Counted from the first letter of the stretch, positions 7,853 through 14,689 are shown. The stretch is DNA of 20,853 nt from SIG588 sp045533175 (GCA_045533175.1 JAZSHJ010000039.1:1-20853), one strand, 5' to 3'. Program-made: numbers and translations. Notes: generated by a model from the letters alone, not told the origin.

Positions 7853-8030
7853 ACCACACAAAAATCGAATATGTGTCATCTTTTTTATAGAAGTGGGCAT
7901 TTTACTATAGGTAAAAGTGCTGACTTCAGTTTTTCCATTTCTATATGGGATGACATTTCGATTTTGTGTGGTAGCAAATCGGAGTCGAGCATTTTTCGGT
8001 GTGTGCGACTTTGGTTGCACACACTTTTTT
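7853..8030 (+). ncRNA. Candidate structured small RNA or long attenuator leader, about 180 nt
   Basis: Between a strong promoter and an intrinsic terminator there is no credible gene but a deeply nested fold. Arm 7854-7869 pairs with 7957-7971 (15 bp, one bulged A); inside it TGTCATC (7874-7880) pairs with GATGACA (7949-7955); inside that TATAGAA (7886-7892) pairs with TTCTATA (7939-7945). The apex carries two small hairpins, TTTTAC/GTAAAA (7900-7916) and CTGA/TCAG (7920-7929). The 3' part (7972-7998) is single-stranded in this model and leads into the terminator. Such architecture fits a stand-alone regulatory RNA or a riboswitch-like leader of the DUF4236 gene, whose start lies 16 bases after the U-run. 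I do not recognise the family. Confidence 0.6.
7999..8030 (+). terminator. Terminator or attenuator before the DUF4236 gene
   Basis: GTGTGTGC (7999-8006) and GCACACAC (8017-8024) form an 8-bp stem followed by six T. It ends the candidate RNA and lies just before the GGGGG ribosome binding site (8036-8040), so it may act as a conditional attenuator. Confidence 0.85.
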
Positions 8031-8045
8031 ATTATGGGGGATTTT

Positions 8046-8429
8046 ATGGGATTTAGATTTAGAAAAAGCGTTAATTTAGGTGGTGGATTTAGAGCAAACT
8101 TTAGCAAGTCTGGTGCCGGATTTAGTTGGGGAACGAAAGGATTCCGTTTAACAAAAAAAGCAGGTGGAGGAACTCGAACCACTTTTTCAATTCCTGGAAC
8201 TGGTATTTCTCATGTTAGTGATAAGTCTGGTAGTTCAGGTTGTGTTACAATTTTAATTGTTTGGCCACTACAGTTGTGTTGGTGGATGGTTTATGGTGTT
8301 TTTTGGTTGATGTGGCAAATGTGTTATTGGACAGTAAAACTTTGTTTTGTTTTGCCAATTAAGCATTTATTTCCAATTATAAAAAATAAAATGCAAGAAA
8401 CAGCAAAAGACCAGCCGCAAGATAAATAA
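8046..8429 (+). CDS. DUF4236-domain small membrane protein
   Basis: A 127-residue protein. The N-terminal half is a DUF4236 domain (residues 1-55): MGFRFRKSVNLGGGFRANFS, KSGAGFSWGTKGFRLTKK and a conserved ending of the type TTFSIPGTGISH. The C-terminal half is a Trp-rich hydrophobic stretch (about 65-105) likely to form one or two membrane helices, then a polar tail. The function of DUF4236 is unknown. The ATG at 8046 is chosen because the domain begins there and GGGGGA precedes it; the open frame extends upstream to 7917 but that part overlaps the structured RNA and terminator. Codon use is much more AT-rich than in neighbouring operons, which points to acquisition. Confidence 0.8.
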   Translation: MGFRFRKSVNLGGGFRANFSKSGAGFSWGTKGFRLTKKAGGGTRTTFSIPGTGISHVSDKSGSSGCVTILIVWPLQLCWWMVYGVFWLMWQMCYWTVKLCFVLPIKHLFPIIKNKMQETAKDQPQDK

Positions 8430-8432
8430 AGT

Positions 8433-8470
8433 AAAAAACTGCTCACACATATTTTGTGTGAGCAGTTTTT
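8433..8470 (+). terminator. Intrinsic terminator of the DUF4236 gene (bidirectional)
   Basis: CTGCTCACACA (8439-8449) and TGTGTGAGCAG (8455-8465) form an 11-bp perfect stem flanked by A6 and T5. Confidence 0.9.
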
Positions 8471-8511
8471 ATAAAGAATAAATTAGAATGTCTTGCAAAA
8501 GAACCAGCATC

Positions 8512-8551
8512 GCATTTGTAAGTACAAATGCATTTTTGGGCTAATCCCAAA
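8512..8551. repeat. Two adjacent hairpins downstream of the four-helix-bundle gene
   Basis: GCATTTGTA (8512-8520) with TACAAATGC (8523-8531) is a nearly perfect palindrome, and TTTGGG (8535-8540) with CCCAAA (8546-8551) is a second stem. They lie directly after the minus-strand stop codon. No U-run follows on the minus strand, so they do not look like a standard terminator. They resemble the hairpins at the other side of the gene (8961-9154). Confidence 0.6.
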
Positions 8552-8554
8552 CCC

Positions 8555-8905
8555 TTATTTTGATTTTATTGTTTTAAGCGAAGAAATTAACATTCTACGA
8601 ATGGCACCGCATTCGTTTTGTAATGTCTTATAATCTTCCTCTGCTATACAATTTGTTTCAAAAAGAAGTTCGAGCCAATATTCAGTTTCATAGCACTCTT
8701 TTTGTGCTATTTCAAGTTTAGAAATAAAATCTTTTGTTCCTTGTGCGTATTGTGCTTCATGTAAATTTGCGCCGATTGAAGTAGCAGAACGAAGTAATTG
8801 ATTGATTAAAACTGATTCCTTATGGTTTGTTTTCATATCACGACAGAGAAAAACAACAGTTTTTGCAAATAGTTTTGCTTTATCTCTTAAAACGCTATCT
8901 GCCAT
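8555..8905 (-). CDS. Four-helix-bundle protein (23S rRNA intervening-sequence / S23 family)
   Basis: A 116-residue protein of the family found in intervening sequences of some bacterial 23S rRNA genes and structurally related to the Avd accessory protein of diversity-generating retroelements. Four amphipathic helices are readable; the family signature is LINQLLRSATSIGANLHEAQ (about 34-53), then KLEIAQKECYETEYWLELL, followed by a short last helix. The start at 8905 has GAGGTGA five bases upstream and its own promoter. No rRNA, reverse transcriptase or template repeat is in the window, so it is a free-standing member. It is flanked by hairpins on both sides and is AT-rich like the rest of the island. 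Its molecular role outside rRNA is not established; nucleic-acid binding is a family-level suggestion only. Confidence 0.88.
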   Translation of the reverse strand: MADSVLRDKAKLFAKTVVFLCRDMKTNHKESVLINQLLRSATSIGANLHEAQYAQGTKDFISKLEIAQKECYETEYWLELLFETNCIAEEDYKTLQNECGAIRRMLISSLKTIKSK

Positions 8906-8924
8906 AGTAATCACCTCTAAAATT

Positions 8925-8953
8925 ATTATACATAAGAAATAATCGCCTTTCAA
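8925..8953 (-). promoter_or_regulatory. SigA-type promoter of the four-helix-bundle gene
   Basis: On the minus strand TTGAAA (8948-8953), 17-nt spacer, TATAAT (8925-8930), about 20 bases before the start at 8905. The hairpin array begins 8 bases behind the -35 box. Confidence 0.85.
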
Positions 8954-8960
8954 GTTTTAT

Positions 8961-9154
8961 TCCGACTTTGTCGGAGTGATATTATTGCCCTATGGCAATA
9001 GTGATATTGAAACCTTGCGGTTTCAGTGGTATTTTATTCGCCACCAAAACTCGCGAAGCGAATACCACTCGGCAAAAGCCGAATATCTCTGCGAAGCAAT
9101 AGAACTCGCCTTTAGGCGAATAAAACTGCGAGACTTCCTTATGAGAAGTCTCGC
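8961..9154. repeat. Dense array of small hairpins with a partly 25-nt period
   Basis: Stems in order: TCCGAC/GTCGGA (8961-8975), TATTGCC/GGCAATA (8983-9000), TGAAACC/GGTTTCA (9008-9025), ATTCGC/GCGAAT (9036-9063, extended outward by AGTGGTA/ACCACT), TCGGC/GCCGA (9069-9082), TCGCC/GGCGA (9106-9119), GCGAGACTTC/GAAGTCTCGC (9128-9154). Another, TTTTGC/GCAAAA, sits at 9189-9204. The linker AGTGATATT starts at 8975, 9000 and (as AGTGGTATT) 9025, an exact 25-nt period, while each stem has a different sequence. It fills the gap between the divergent promoters at 8925-8953 and 9197-9225. Not a CRISPR array. Confidence 0.85.
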
Positions 9155-9196
9155 TATACGAGCCGTTTTCTTTTGTGCGACACACAATTTTTGCCT

Positions 9197-9225
9197 TTGC
9201 AAAACCACAAAGATTATGCTATAAT
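9197..9225 (+). promoter_or_regulatory. SigA-type promoter of queH
   Basis: TTGCAA (9197-9202), 17-nt spacer, TATAAT (9220-9225) with a TGC extended -10. Its -35 lies in the right arm of the last small hairpin (9189-9204). Confidence 0.8.
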
Positions 9226-9249
9226 CAAAAACATAAGGGGGGGAGTGAC

Positions 9250-9873
9250 GTGAAGGAGAATTATCAGCGGCAATGCGAAGAATGTATCGCAGCACATACG
9301 ACCGCAGGGGAAGTACCCACGTTGTTGCTTCACAGTTGTTGTGCGCCGTGCAGCAGTTACGTGTTGGAATATCTTTCGGAACATTTTGCCGTTACGGTAC
9401 TGTATTACAACCCCAACATTTACCCCGATGAAGAATATGCGCATCGAGTGCGGGAACAAGAGGAGTTTATTCGCCGTTTTCCTTCAAAGCACCCCATCGC
9501 TTTTTTGGAAGGCGCGTTCGATAAGAATCGCTTTTATGATACGGTGCGCGGGATGGAGCATCTGCCCGAAGGGGGCGCTCGTTGTTTTGCCTGTTATGAA
9601 CTGCGGTTGCGTGAAGCGGCCGCCGAAGCCGCGGCGCGGGGGATGGATTACTTTTGCACCACTCTGTCCATCAGTCCGCTGAAAAACGCAGAAAAACTTA
9701 ACGAGATCGGCGCGCGGCTCGCCGCCGAATACGGCGTGCGGTATCTGCCTTCCGATTTCAAAAAGAAGAATGGCTACAAGCGTTCCACCGAACTCTCTCG
9801 CGAATACGGAATGTACCGTCAGGATTATTGCGGATGCGTGTTTTCTGTGCGAGGTGAAAAGGGAGGAGCATAA
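9250..9873 (+). CDS. queH: Epoxyqueuosine reductase QueH (DUF208 family)
   Basis: A 207-residue enzyme that catalyses the last step of queuosine synthesis, reducing epoxyqueuosine to queuosine in the wobble position of tRNAs with GUN anticodons; it is the non-homologous alternative to QueG. The family hallmark HSCCAPCSS gives Cys30, Cys31 and Cys34, followed by YYNPNIYP, the pair Cys112/Cys115 (CFACY), and CGC near the C-terminus; these cysteines bind an iron-sulfur cluster and metal in characterised members. The GTG at 9250 is chosen because a GGGGGGAG site lies just upstream and a start at 9175 would precede the promoter. No other queuosine gene is in the window. It ends at the remains of a rhamnosidase gene and is the first GC-rich gene right of the island. 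Confidence 0.93.
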   Translation: MKENYQRQCEECIAAHTTAGEVPTLLLHSCCAPCSSYVLEYLSEHFAVTVLYYNPNIYPDEEYAHRVREQEEFIRRFPSKHPIAFLEGAFDKNRFYDTVRGMEHLPEGGARCFACYELRLREAAAEAAARGMDYFCTTLSISPLKNAEKLNEIGARLAAEYGVRYLPSDFKKKNGYKRSTELSREYGMYRQDYCGCVFSVRGEKGGA

Positions 9874-9874
9874 C

Positions 9875-10712
9875 TTTGTCGGTCGGTGGATCACGGATGC
9901 GGAGTTTTGCGATCTGCCGCCGCACACTGCGTTTTCCGAAATGGGTGTGTGCGGATACGACACGTAATTTTTGGAACGGTACGACGGGAACGCTCCCGAA
10001 GTGGGGTTTGAACGCCCCGCGTTTGACGATGCGGCATGGAAGAATGAAAAGGTTTATCGCTTTACAGACCATGTTTTGGTGGCGCAGAAAAGTGCCGCGC
10101 TGGAATTTGAAGTAGTGCGCCCCGTGAAAGTAAAAAAACGGCGTACGATTTTGCCTCGACGTATGTGGGGTACTTTTTGGCGCGCGTGAACGGTCGTCGC
10201 GGCGACGTGTGGTGTTGCGCTTTGCACAGGAGTTGAATGAAGACGGCAATTTGCGTTACCATCCGCGTGCCAACTGCCGCTACAAGGAAGAGTGGATTCT
10301 CAAAGACGGCGAAAACGTACTCGACCAATTCGATTACAAGACCTTTCGCTATGGCGAAATGATCCTGCCCGAAGGGGTGCAGGTGTTGGATGCGGGGATG
10401 TGCGTAAGGCATTATCCCTTTACATTAAAAACGGCACTCAAAGCGGATTTTGCCGCTGATCCCGCTTTGCAGCAGATATGGGATCTTTGTGTACACACCC
10501 AACACTACGGGGTGCAAGAGGTCATTCAGGATTTGCTGTGTGAAGCGTTCCGAAATGACGGTGCGTGGAAACGTATGCTGCGTGAAGGCGGCACCACCAC
10601 CTTTGAAGGATGGGGAAAAGATACGAGATGGAACACGTCGCTGTTTCATTTGACCATGTCTTACGGCGCGTTGTTTATGGCGGATGTTCCGCTTGAAGAA
10701 CTGCTTTTATGA
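9875..10712 (+). pseudogene. Decayed alpha-L-rhamnosidase (GH78-like)
   Basis: Remains of a family 78 type alpha-L-rhamnosidase. Readable pieces in order: NFVGRWITDAEF (N-terminus) just after a GGGAGGA site but without a start codon; FERPAFDDAAW and LEFEVVRPVKVKK; DFASTYVGYFLARVNGRRGD; RFAQELNEDGNLRYHPRANC; DYKTFRYGEM; then the barrel pieces QQIWDLC, GVQEVIQD and TTTFEGWGKDTRWNTSLFHL. Lesions: an in-frame TAA at 9965; loss of one A in the A7 run at 10132-10138; two extra bases near 10207; an internal deletion after about 10530, where the family continues with a CPSREKGQ-type motif; and loss of the C-terminal domain. Several independent lesions make this a true pseudogene. It sits between queH and a GPH sugar transporter. 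Confidence 0.85.
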
Positions 10713-10769
10713 CACGTTGTCGCAAAATTTCTTCACATACAAAATCACAAAAGAAAAGAGGAATCCACC

Positions 10770-12188
10770 ATGGCGAAAAAACCTGTCCGAGTGGACGAAA
10801 ACGGACACCGCGCGTTTGGCATACGCGACTGTCTGGCGTATGCGGCCGGCGATCTCGGTTGCAACATGAGTTTTGCCCTGAAAGGCACGATGGCTATTTT
10901 CTGGACACAGTTCATGAAGATGGATCTGTGGTATGCCCTGCTCTTGATTGTGGTGCAGGTGTGGGATGCCATCAACGATCCGCTGATCGGCTCGATCGTG
11001 GATGCAGACAAACATCAGTATAAGCGCAACAAGTTTTTGACCTACATTTGGGCGGGTTCGCTCGGCCTGATCGTGGGCGGTGCGTGCTGTTTCCTGCCGT
11101 TCCCCGCGGCTCCCGTGTGGGCAAAAGCGATCATCTTCATCGCGGGTTACGTGGTGTGGGATGCGTTTTATACCGTGGCTAACGTGCCGTACGGCTCGCT
11201 TCTGTCGCTGATTTCCAACGACGTGAAAGACCGTGCATCGCTGTCAGCGTGGCGTTCGGTCGGCTCCATCTTCGGTAATATGTTGCCGATGGTTATTTTG
11301 CCGTTCATCATTTACGACAGCAACGACAACCTGATCGGTGAACGCGTGTTTATTGCCGCGCTGATCATGGGCGTGCTGGGCTTCATATGCTTCCAATTCA
11401 TGATCCGCAACACCGAACTCCGTGTGGATACTTCGGTGGCGGTGGGGGACGAAGCGCCTAAGTTTAACGTGTTCAAAGCGTTTGTCAATTTTATGAAGAA
11501 CCGTCCTGCCGTGGGTGCGACTATTGCCGCGATGGGTATGTTCATCGGTATGCAGGGCGCTACCACGGCGGTCACGGTGGTGTTCCAGTCTTATTACAAC
11601 AACGTGCAGATCTCGGGCGTGGTGCAGTTGTTTGCCATGATCCCGATCGTGTTGTTCACCCCCTTGGCACGCAAAATGGTGGCGAAATACGGTAAAAAAG
11701 AACTTGCGACCTTTGGTTCGATCTGTTCGATGATCGCCGGTCTCGGTTTGTTCGTGGTGATTCCGAAGAACACCAACTTGGATCTCGTGATCTACATCCT
11801 TTGCCAACTGGTTTTCTCGCTCGGCCTTGGTATCTATTCCACCGTGTCGTGGGCGATGATGGGGGATGCAATCGACTACAACGAATGGAAGTTCGGCACG
11901 CGTGAGGAAGGTACGGTGTATTCGCTGCACTCCTTCTTCCGTAAACTGGCGCAGGGCATCGGCCCGTCGTTGGTGCTGGTGATCATGGTGGCGTTCGGTT
12001 ATGTCGGTGCCGATGAAGGCAACCAGGCATGGCAGGTGGCGCTTAACATGCGTTACATCGTGGCGGCCACCTTTATGTTCTCGGCCATCCTGCAGTTCAT
12101 TGGTTTGGGCCTTGTGTATAACCTCGACAAAAAGACGCTGGCTGCGATGAACCGCGAACTCGGCCGCGAAGTGCAGGCGGAAGAATAA
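10770..12188 (+). CDS. GPH-family (MelB-like) sugar:cation symporter
   Basis: A 472-residue membrane protein of the glycoside-pentoside-hexuronide:cation symporter family (major facilitator superfamily), with about twelve membrane helices. The N-terminal part carries the family pattern RDCLAYAAGDLGCNM followed by the loop DAINDPLIGSIVDADKH, whose Asp residues match the cation- and sugar-site region of MelB. Further marks are ANVPYGSLLSLIS and, in the C-terminal half, WAMMGDAIDYNEWKFGTREEG. It imports a sugar or glycoside with Na+ or H+. AGAGGA lies upstream of the ATG. It is followed after 55 bases by a beta-galactosidase, so a galactoside is the likely substrate; the upstream rhamnosidase pseudogene suggests rhamnosides were once used too (inference). 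Confidence 0.92.
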   Translation: MAKKPVRVDENGHRAFGIRDCLAYAAGDLGCNMSFALKGTMAIFWTQFMKMDLWYALLLIVVQVWDAINDPLIGSIVDADKHQYKRNKFLTYIWAGSLGLIVGGACCFLPFPAAPVWAKAIIFIAGYVVWDAFYTVANVPYGSLLSLISNDVKDRASLSAWRSVGSIFGNMLPMVILPFIIYDSNDNLIGERVFIAALIMGVLGFICFQFMIRNTELRVDTSVAVGDEAPKFNVFKAFVNFMKNRPAVGATIAAMGMFIGMQGATTAVTVVFQSYYNNVQISGVVQLFAMIPIVLFTPLARKMVAKYGKKELATFGSICSMIAGLGLFVVIPKNTNLDLVIYILCQLVFSLGLGIYSTVSWAMMGDAIDYNEWKFGTREEGTVYSLHSFFRKLAQGIGPSLVLVIMVAFGYVGADEGNQAWQVALNMRYIVAATFMFSAILQFIGLGLVYNLDKKTLAAMNRELGREVQAEE

Positions 12189-12217
12189 AGAATTGCCAAA
12201 ACGGCACATACTACCAT

Positions 12218-12231
12218 TGTGATATCACAAA
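12218..12231. promoter_or_regulatory. Perfect 14-bp palindrome before the beta-galactosidase
   Basis: TTGTGATATCACAA, with dyad centre between 12224 and 12225, lies 12 bases before the ATG at 12244 and abuts the CGGAGGA ribosome binding site. It could be an operator for a dimeric repressor or a small RNA hairpin affecting translation. The TGTGA/TCACA halves recall CRP sites, but the spacer is 2 bases, not 6. Confidence 0.5.
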
Positions 12232-12243
12232 CGGAGGAACACT

Positions 12244-14493
12244 ATGCGACACGTTATTAACTGGAACGAAGACTGGCTGTTTTTGAAGGATACCGCCGAT
12301 GTGAACGCGGACGGCGGCGAGGCGGTATCTCTGCCGCACACATGGAACGCCACCGACGGACAAGACGGCGGCAACGACTATTTCCGCGGCACGTGTGTGT
12401 ACAAAAAGGCGCTTTCGCGGGCGGCATTGCCTGCGGCAGACCGCTATTTTCTGGAGATCAAAGCGGCCAATTCGTCGGCTGATGTGTATGTGAACGGTGC
12501 GATGCTCGCGCACCACGACGGCGGATATTCCATTTGGCGCGTGGACATCACCGATGCACTCGGCGAGGAAAACGAGATCGCCGTTGCGGTGGATAACGCA
12601 CCGAACGATCACGTGTATCCGCAAATGGCGGACTTCACGTTCTACGGCGGCTTGTATCGCGGTGTGAACATCGTAGCGGTGCAAAACACCCACTTTGAAC
12701 TGGCATATTACGGTACGCCCGGTTTGAAGGTTACTCCCGCGGTGAAAGGGGTGGATGCGGACGTCGAGATCGAAGTGTACGTTGCAAACCTGCAAGCGGG
12801 TGACGAGATCACCTACACCGTGACCGACCGGGAAGGAAACGCGGTGGCCACCCTCACCGCGGCAGACACCAAGGTGTCCCTGCCGATCAAGGGGGTACAT
12901 TTGTGGAACGGGCGTCCCGATCCGTATCTTTACACAGCCAAAGCCGCGTTGTCCCGCGCAGGTGAGGTGATGGATGAGGTGAGCGCCCGCTTTGGTTGTC
13001 GTACCTTCTCGATCGATCCCGAACGCGGTTTCATTTTGAACGGTAAGGAATACCCCTTGCGCGGCGTGTCCCGCCACCAGGATCGCTTGGGGATCGGCAA
13101 CGCGCTGTTGCCGGAACATCACGCACAGGATATCGACCTCATCATGGAAGTGGGTGCCACCACCATTCGGTTGGCCCACTATCAGCACGACCAGTATTTT
13201 TACGATCTGTGCGACGAAAAAGGCTTGGTCATCTGGGCGGAGATTCCGTACATCTCCAAACACCTGGCAGGCGGCCGCGAAAACACGATCTCGCAGATGA
13301 AGGAACTGGTGGTGCAAAACTACAACCACCCCTCCATCGTGGTTTGGGGCCTGTCCAACGAGATCACCATGAACGGGGCGAAAGATCCCGATCTGCTCGA
13401 TAACCATCGTGTGCTGAACGATATGGTACACGAGATGGATCCCACCCGCCTGACCACCGTGGCGTGCGTGTCGATGTGCGGTATGGATGAAGAGTACGTA
13501 CACATCTCGGATGTGGTTTCTTATAACCACTATTTCGGTTGGTACGGCGGCGAAACCTCCATGAACGGCCCGTGGTTTGACAAATTCCATGCGAAATATC
13601 CGCAAAAGCCCATCGGTGTCAGCGAATATGGTTGCGAGGCGCTTAACTGGCACACCTCCAACCCCGTGCAAGGGGATTATACCGAGGAATATCAGGCGTA
13701 TTATCACGAAGAGTTGATAAAGCAACTCTTCACCCGTCCGTATATTTGGGCAACGCATGTGTGGAATATGTTTGATTTCGGCGCGGATGCCCGTGCGGAA
13801 GGCGGCGAAAACGGACAAAACCACAAAGGTCTGGTCACGATGGACCGCGCGTACAAAAAGGATGCGTTTTATGCGTATAAAGCGTGGCTGTCGGACGAAC
13901 CGTTTGTGCATCTGTGCGGCAAGCGGTATGTTGACCGTGTGGAGGATGTCACCCGCGTGACGGTGTATTCCAACCAACCGGAAGTGGAACTGTTCGTGAA
14001 CGGCGAGTCCATCGGCAAAAAAGCGGCAGACGATCATTTCTTCTATTTTGACGTGCCGAACGTGGGTGAATCCGCGATTGCGGCTGTGGCGGGTACCCTT
14101 CGCGATGAGGGGACGATTCGCAAGGTGGACGAAATGAATCCGGATTATGTCCTGAAAGAAAAGGGCGCGGTGCTCAACTGGTTCGACGTGGAAGCCCCTG
14201 AAGGACGCTTCTCGTTGAACGATAAGATCTCGGACATCATGGCAACCTTCCGCGGCAAACTGTGGTTTGCGAAGGTTGGATTGAAACTGAAAAAACAGAT
14301 GTCCCAAAACGACAAGGGGAAGAAGAAAGAAGCCATGGGCTTTGAACTGTCGGAGGATATGATGCAGATGATGGGCGGCTTCACCGTGTTGCGGCTTACG
14401 AGCCTGATCGGTATGATGAACATCACCTTCACAAAGGAAGAATTGCTGAAAATGAACAGGCAACTCAACCGCATCCGCAAACCCCGCAAGTAA
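12244..14493 (+). CDS. Glycoside hydrolase family 2 beta-galactosidase
   Basis: A 749-residue GH2 enzyme, most likely hydrolysing terminal beta-galactosides in the cytoplasm (no signal peptide). The order is: jelly-roll sugar-binding domain (about 1-155, SLPHTWNA near the start), Ig-like domain (about 160-265), TIM barrel (about 268-560) and a C-terminal beta domain (about 570-650). The GH2 signatures are RGVSRHQDRLG and NHPSIVVWGLSNE with acid/base Glu373; the nucleophile is Glu461 in SEYGCEAL; WNMFDFGAD follows. The last 52 residues (698-749) form a Met-rich helical tail, MMQMMGGFTVLRL then TFTKEELLKMNRQLNRI, that is not a standard GH2 domain. GGAGGA precedes the ATG. It follows the GPH symporter and a strong terminator closes the unit. 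A beta-glucuronidase or other GH2 specificity is possible. Confidence 0.88.
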   Translation: MRHVINWNEDWLFLKDTADVNADGGEAVSLPHTWNATDGQDGGNDYFRGTCVYKKALSRAALPAADRYFLEIKAANSSADVYVNGAMLAHHDGGYSIWRVDITDALGEENEIAVAVDNAPNDHVYPQMADFTFYGGLYRGVNIVAVQNTHFELAYYGTPGLKVTPAVKGVDADVEIEVYVANLQAGDEITYTVTDREGNAVATLTAADTKVSLPIKGVHLWNGRPDPYLYTAKAALSRAGEVMDEVSARFGCRTFSIDPERGFILNGKEYPLRGVSRHQDRLGIGNALLPEHHAQDIDLIMEVGATTIRLAHYQHDQYFYDLCDEKGLVIWAEIPYISKHLAGGRENTISQMKELVVQNYNHPSIVVWGLSNEITMNGAKDPDLLDNHRVLNDMVHEMDPTRLTTVACVSMCGMDEEYVHISDVVSYNHYFGWYGGETSMNGPWFDKFHAKYPQKPIGVSEYGCEALNWHTSNPVQGDYTEEYQAYYHEELIKQLFTRPYIWATHVWNMFDFGADARAEGGENGQNHKGLVTMDRAYKKDAFYAYKAWLSDEPFVHLCGKRYVDRVEDVTRVTVYSNQPEVELFVNGESIGKKAADDHFFYFDVPNVGESAIAAVAGTLRDEGTIRKVDEMNPDYVLKEKGAVLNWFDVEAPEGRFSLNDKISDIMATFRGKLWFAKVGLKLKKQMSQNDKGKKKEAMGFELSEDMMQMMGGFTVLRLTSLIGMMNITFTKEELLKMNRQLNRIRKPRK

Positions 14494-14501
14494 TCTCTTC
14501 A

Positions 14502-14543
14502 AAGCAAGCCTTTCTTTTTCGCAAAGAAAGGCTTGCTTTTTTT
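14502..14543 (+). terminator. Intrinsic terminator of the GPH-beta-galactosidase operon
   Basis: A 16-bp perfect stem, AAGCAAGCCTTTCTTT (14502-14517) with its complement (14523-14538), followed by TTTTT. Its 3' arm overlaps the -35 box of the next promoter. Confidence 0.92.
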
Positions 14544-14560
14544 CAAAAATGTGGTACAAT
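14533..14560 (+). promoter_or_regulatory. Promoter of the riboswitch-decarboxylase unit
   Basis: TACAAT (14555-14560) with a TGG extended -10, and TTGCTT (14533-14538) 16 nt upstream. The start would be near 14566, at the first bases of the riboswitch stem P1. Confidence 0.7.
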
Positions 14561-14566
14561 AGTCTA

Positions 14567-14660
14567 CGGTTAAAGGGAGTAGCCGGCGCAAGTGCGCGGC
14601 AGGCGGCGTCAATACGGGTAAACACCCCGCTGTCGGTCTGAAACGGCAAGACTTTTACCG
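14567..14660 (+). promoter_or_regulatory. yybP-ykoY-like (Mn2+) riboswitch aptamer
   Basis: The 5' side GGTTAAAGGGAGTAGCC (from 14568), the central GGCGTCAATACG (about 14604-14615) and the 3' side GGCAAGACTTTTACC (14645-14659) follow the conserved layout of the yybP-ykoY family, known Mn2+ sensors. P1 is GGTTAAAG (14568-14575) with CTTTTACC (14652-14659), one mismatch. Internal stems are CCgGCGC/GCGCGG around 14583-14599, CGGGT/ACCC near 14615-14627, and GCCG/CGGC closing the junction. The ligand is inferred from the family. A different metal- or Na+-linked class cannot be excluded without covariance-model scoring. Confidence 0.7.
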
Positions 14661-14689
14661 TGGGTTTCTCGCGGTGAAGGTCTTTTTTT
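14650..14689 (+). terminator. Riboswitch expression-platform terminator
   Basis: GACTTTTACCG (14650-14660) pairs with CGGTGAAGGTC (14672-14682) including two G-U pairs, followed by seven T. The 5' arm is the 3' strand of aptamer stem P1, so ligand-stabilised P1 and terminator exclude each other: ligand binding should switch expression on. Confidence 0.85.

Noticed and set aside
7917..8045. N-terminal extension of the DUF4236 protein
   Set aside because: It overlaps the nested stems and terminator; the conserved domain begins at MGFRFRKS with its own ribosome binding site.
8555..8905. Diversity-generating retroelement (Avd-like protein)
   Set aside because: No reverse transcriptase, template repeat or variable C-type lectin target in the window; family similarity alone is not enough.
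8961..9154. CRISPR array
   Set aside because: The constant part is only 9 nt, the period 25 nt, the variable parts are self-complementary, and no cas gene is present.
12218..12231. CRP binding site
   Set aside because: The half-sites TGTGA/TCACA are separated by 2 instead of 6 bases, and CRP control is not expected in this type of organism.
12211..14649. Minus-strand open frame of 812 codons opposite the beta-galactosidase
   Set aside because: Same kind of shadow: low-complexity composition, no motif, and it crosses a strong terminator.
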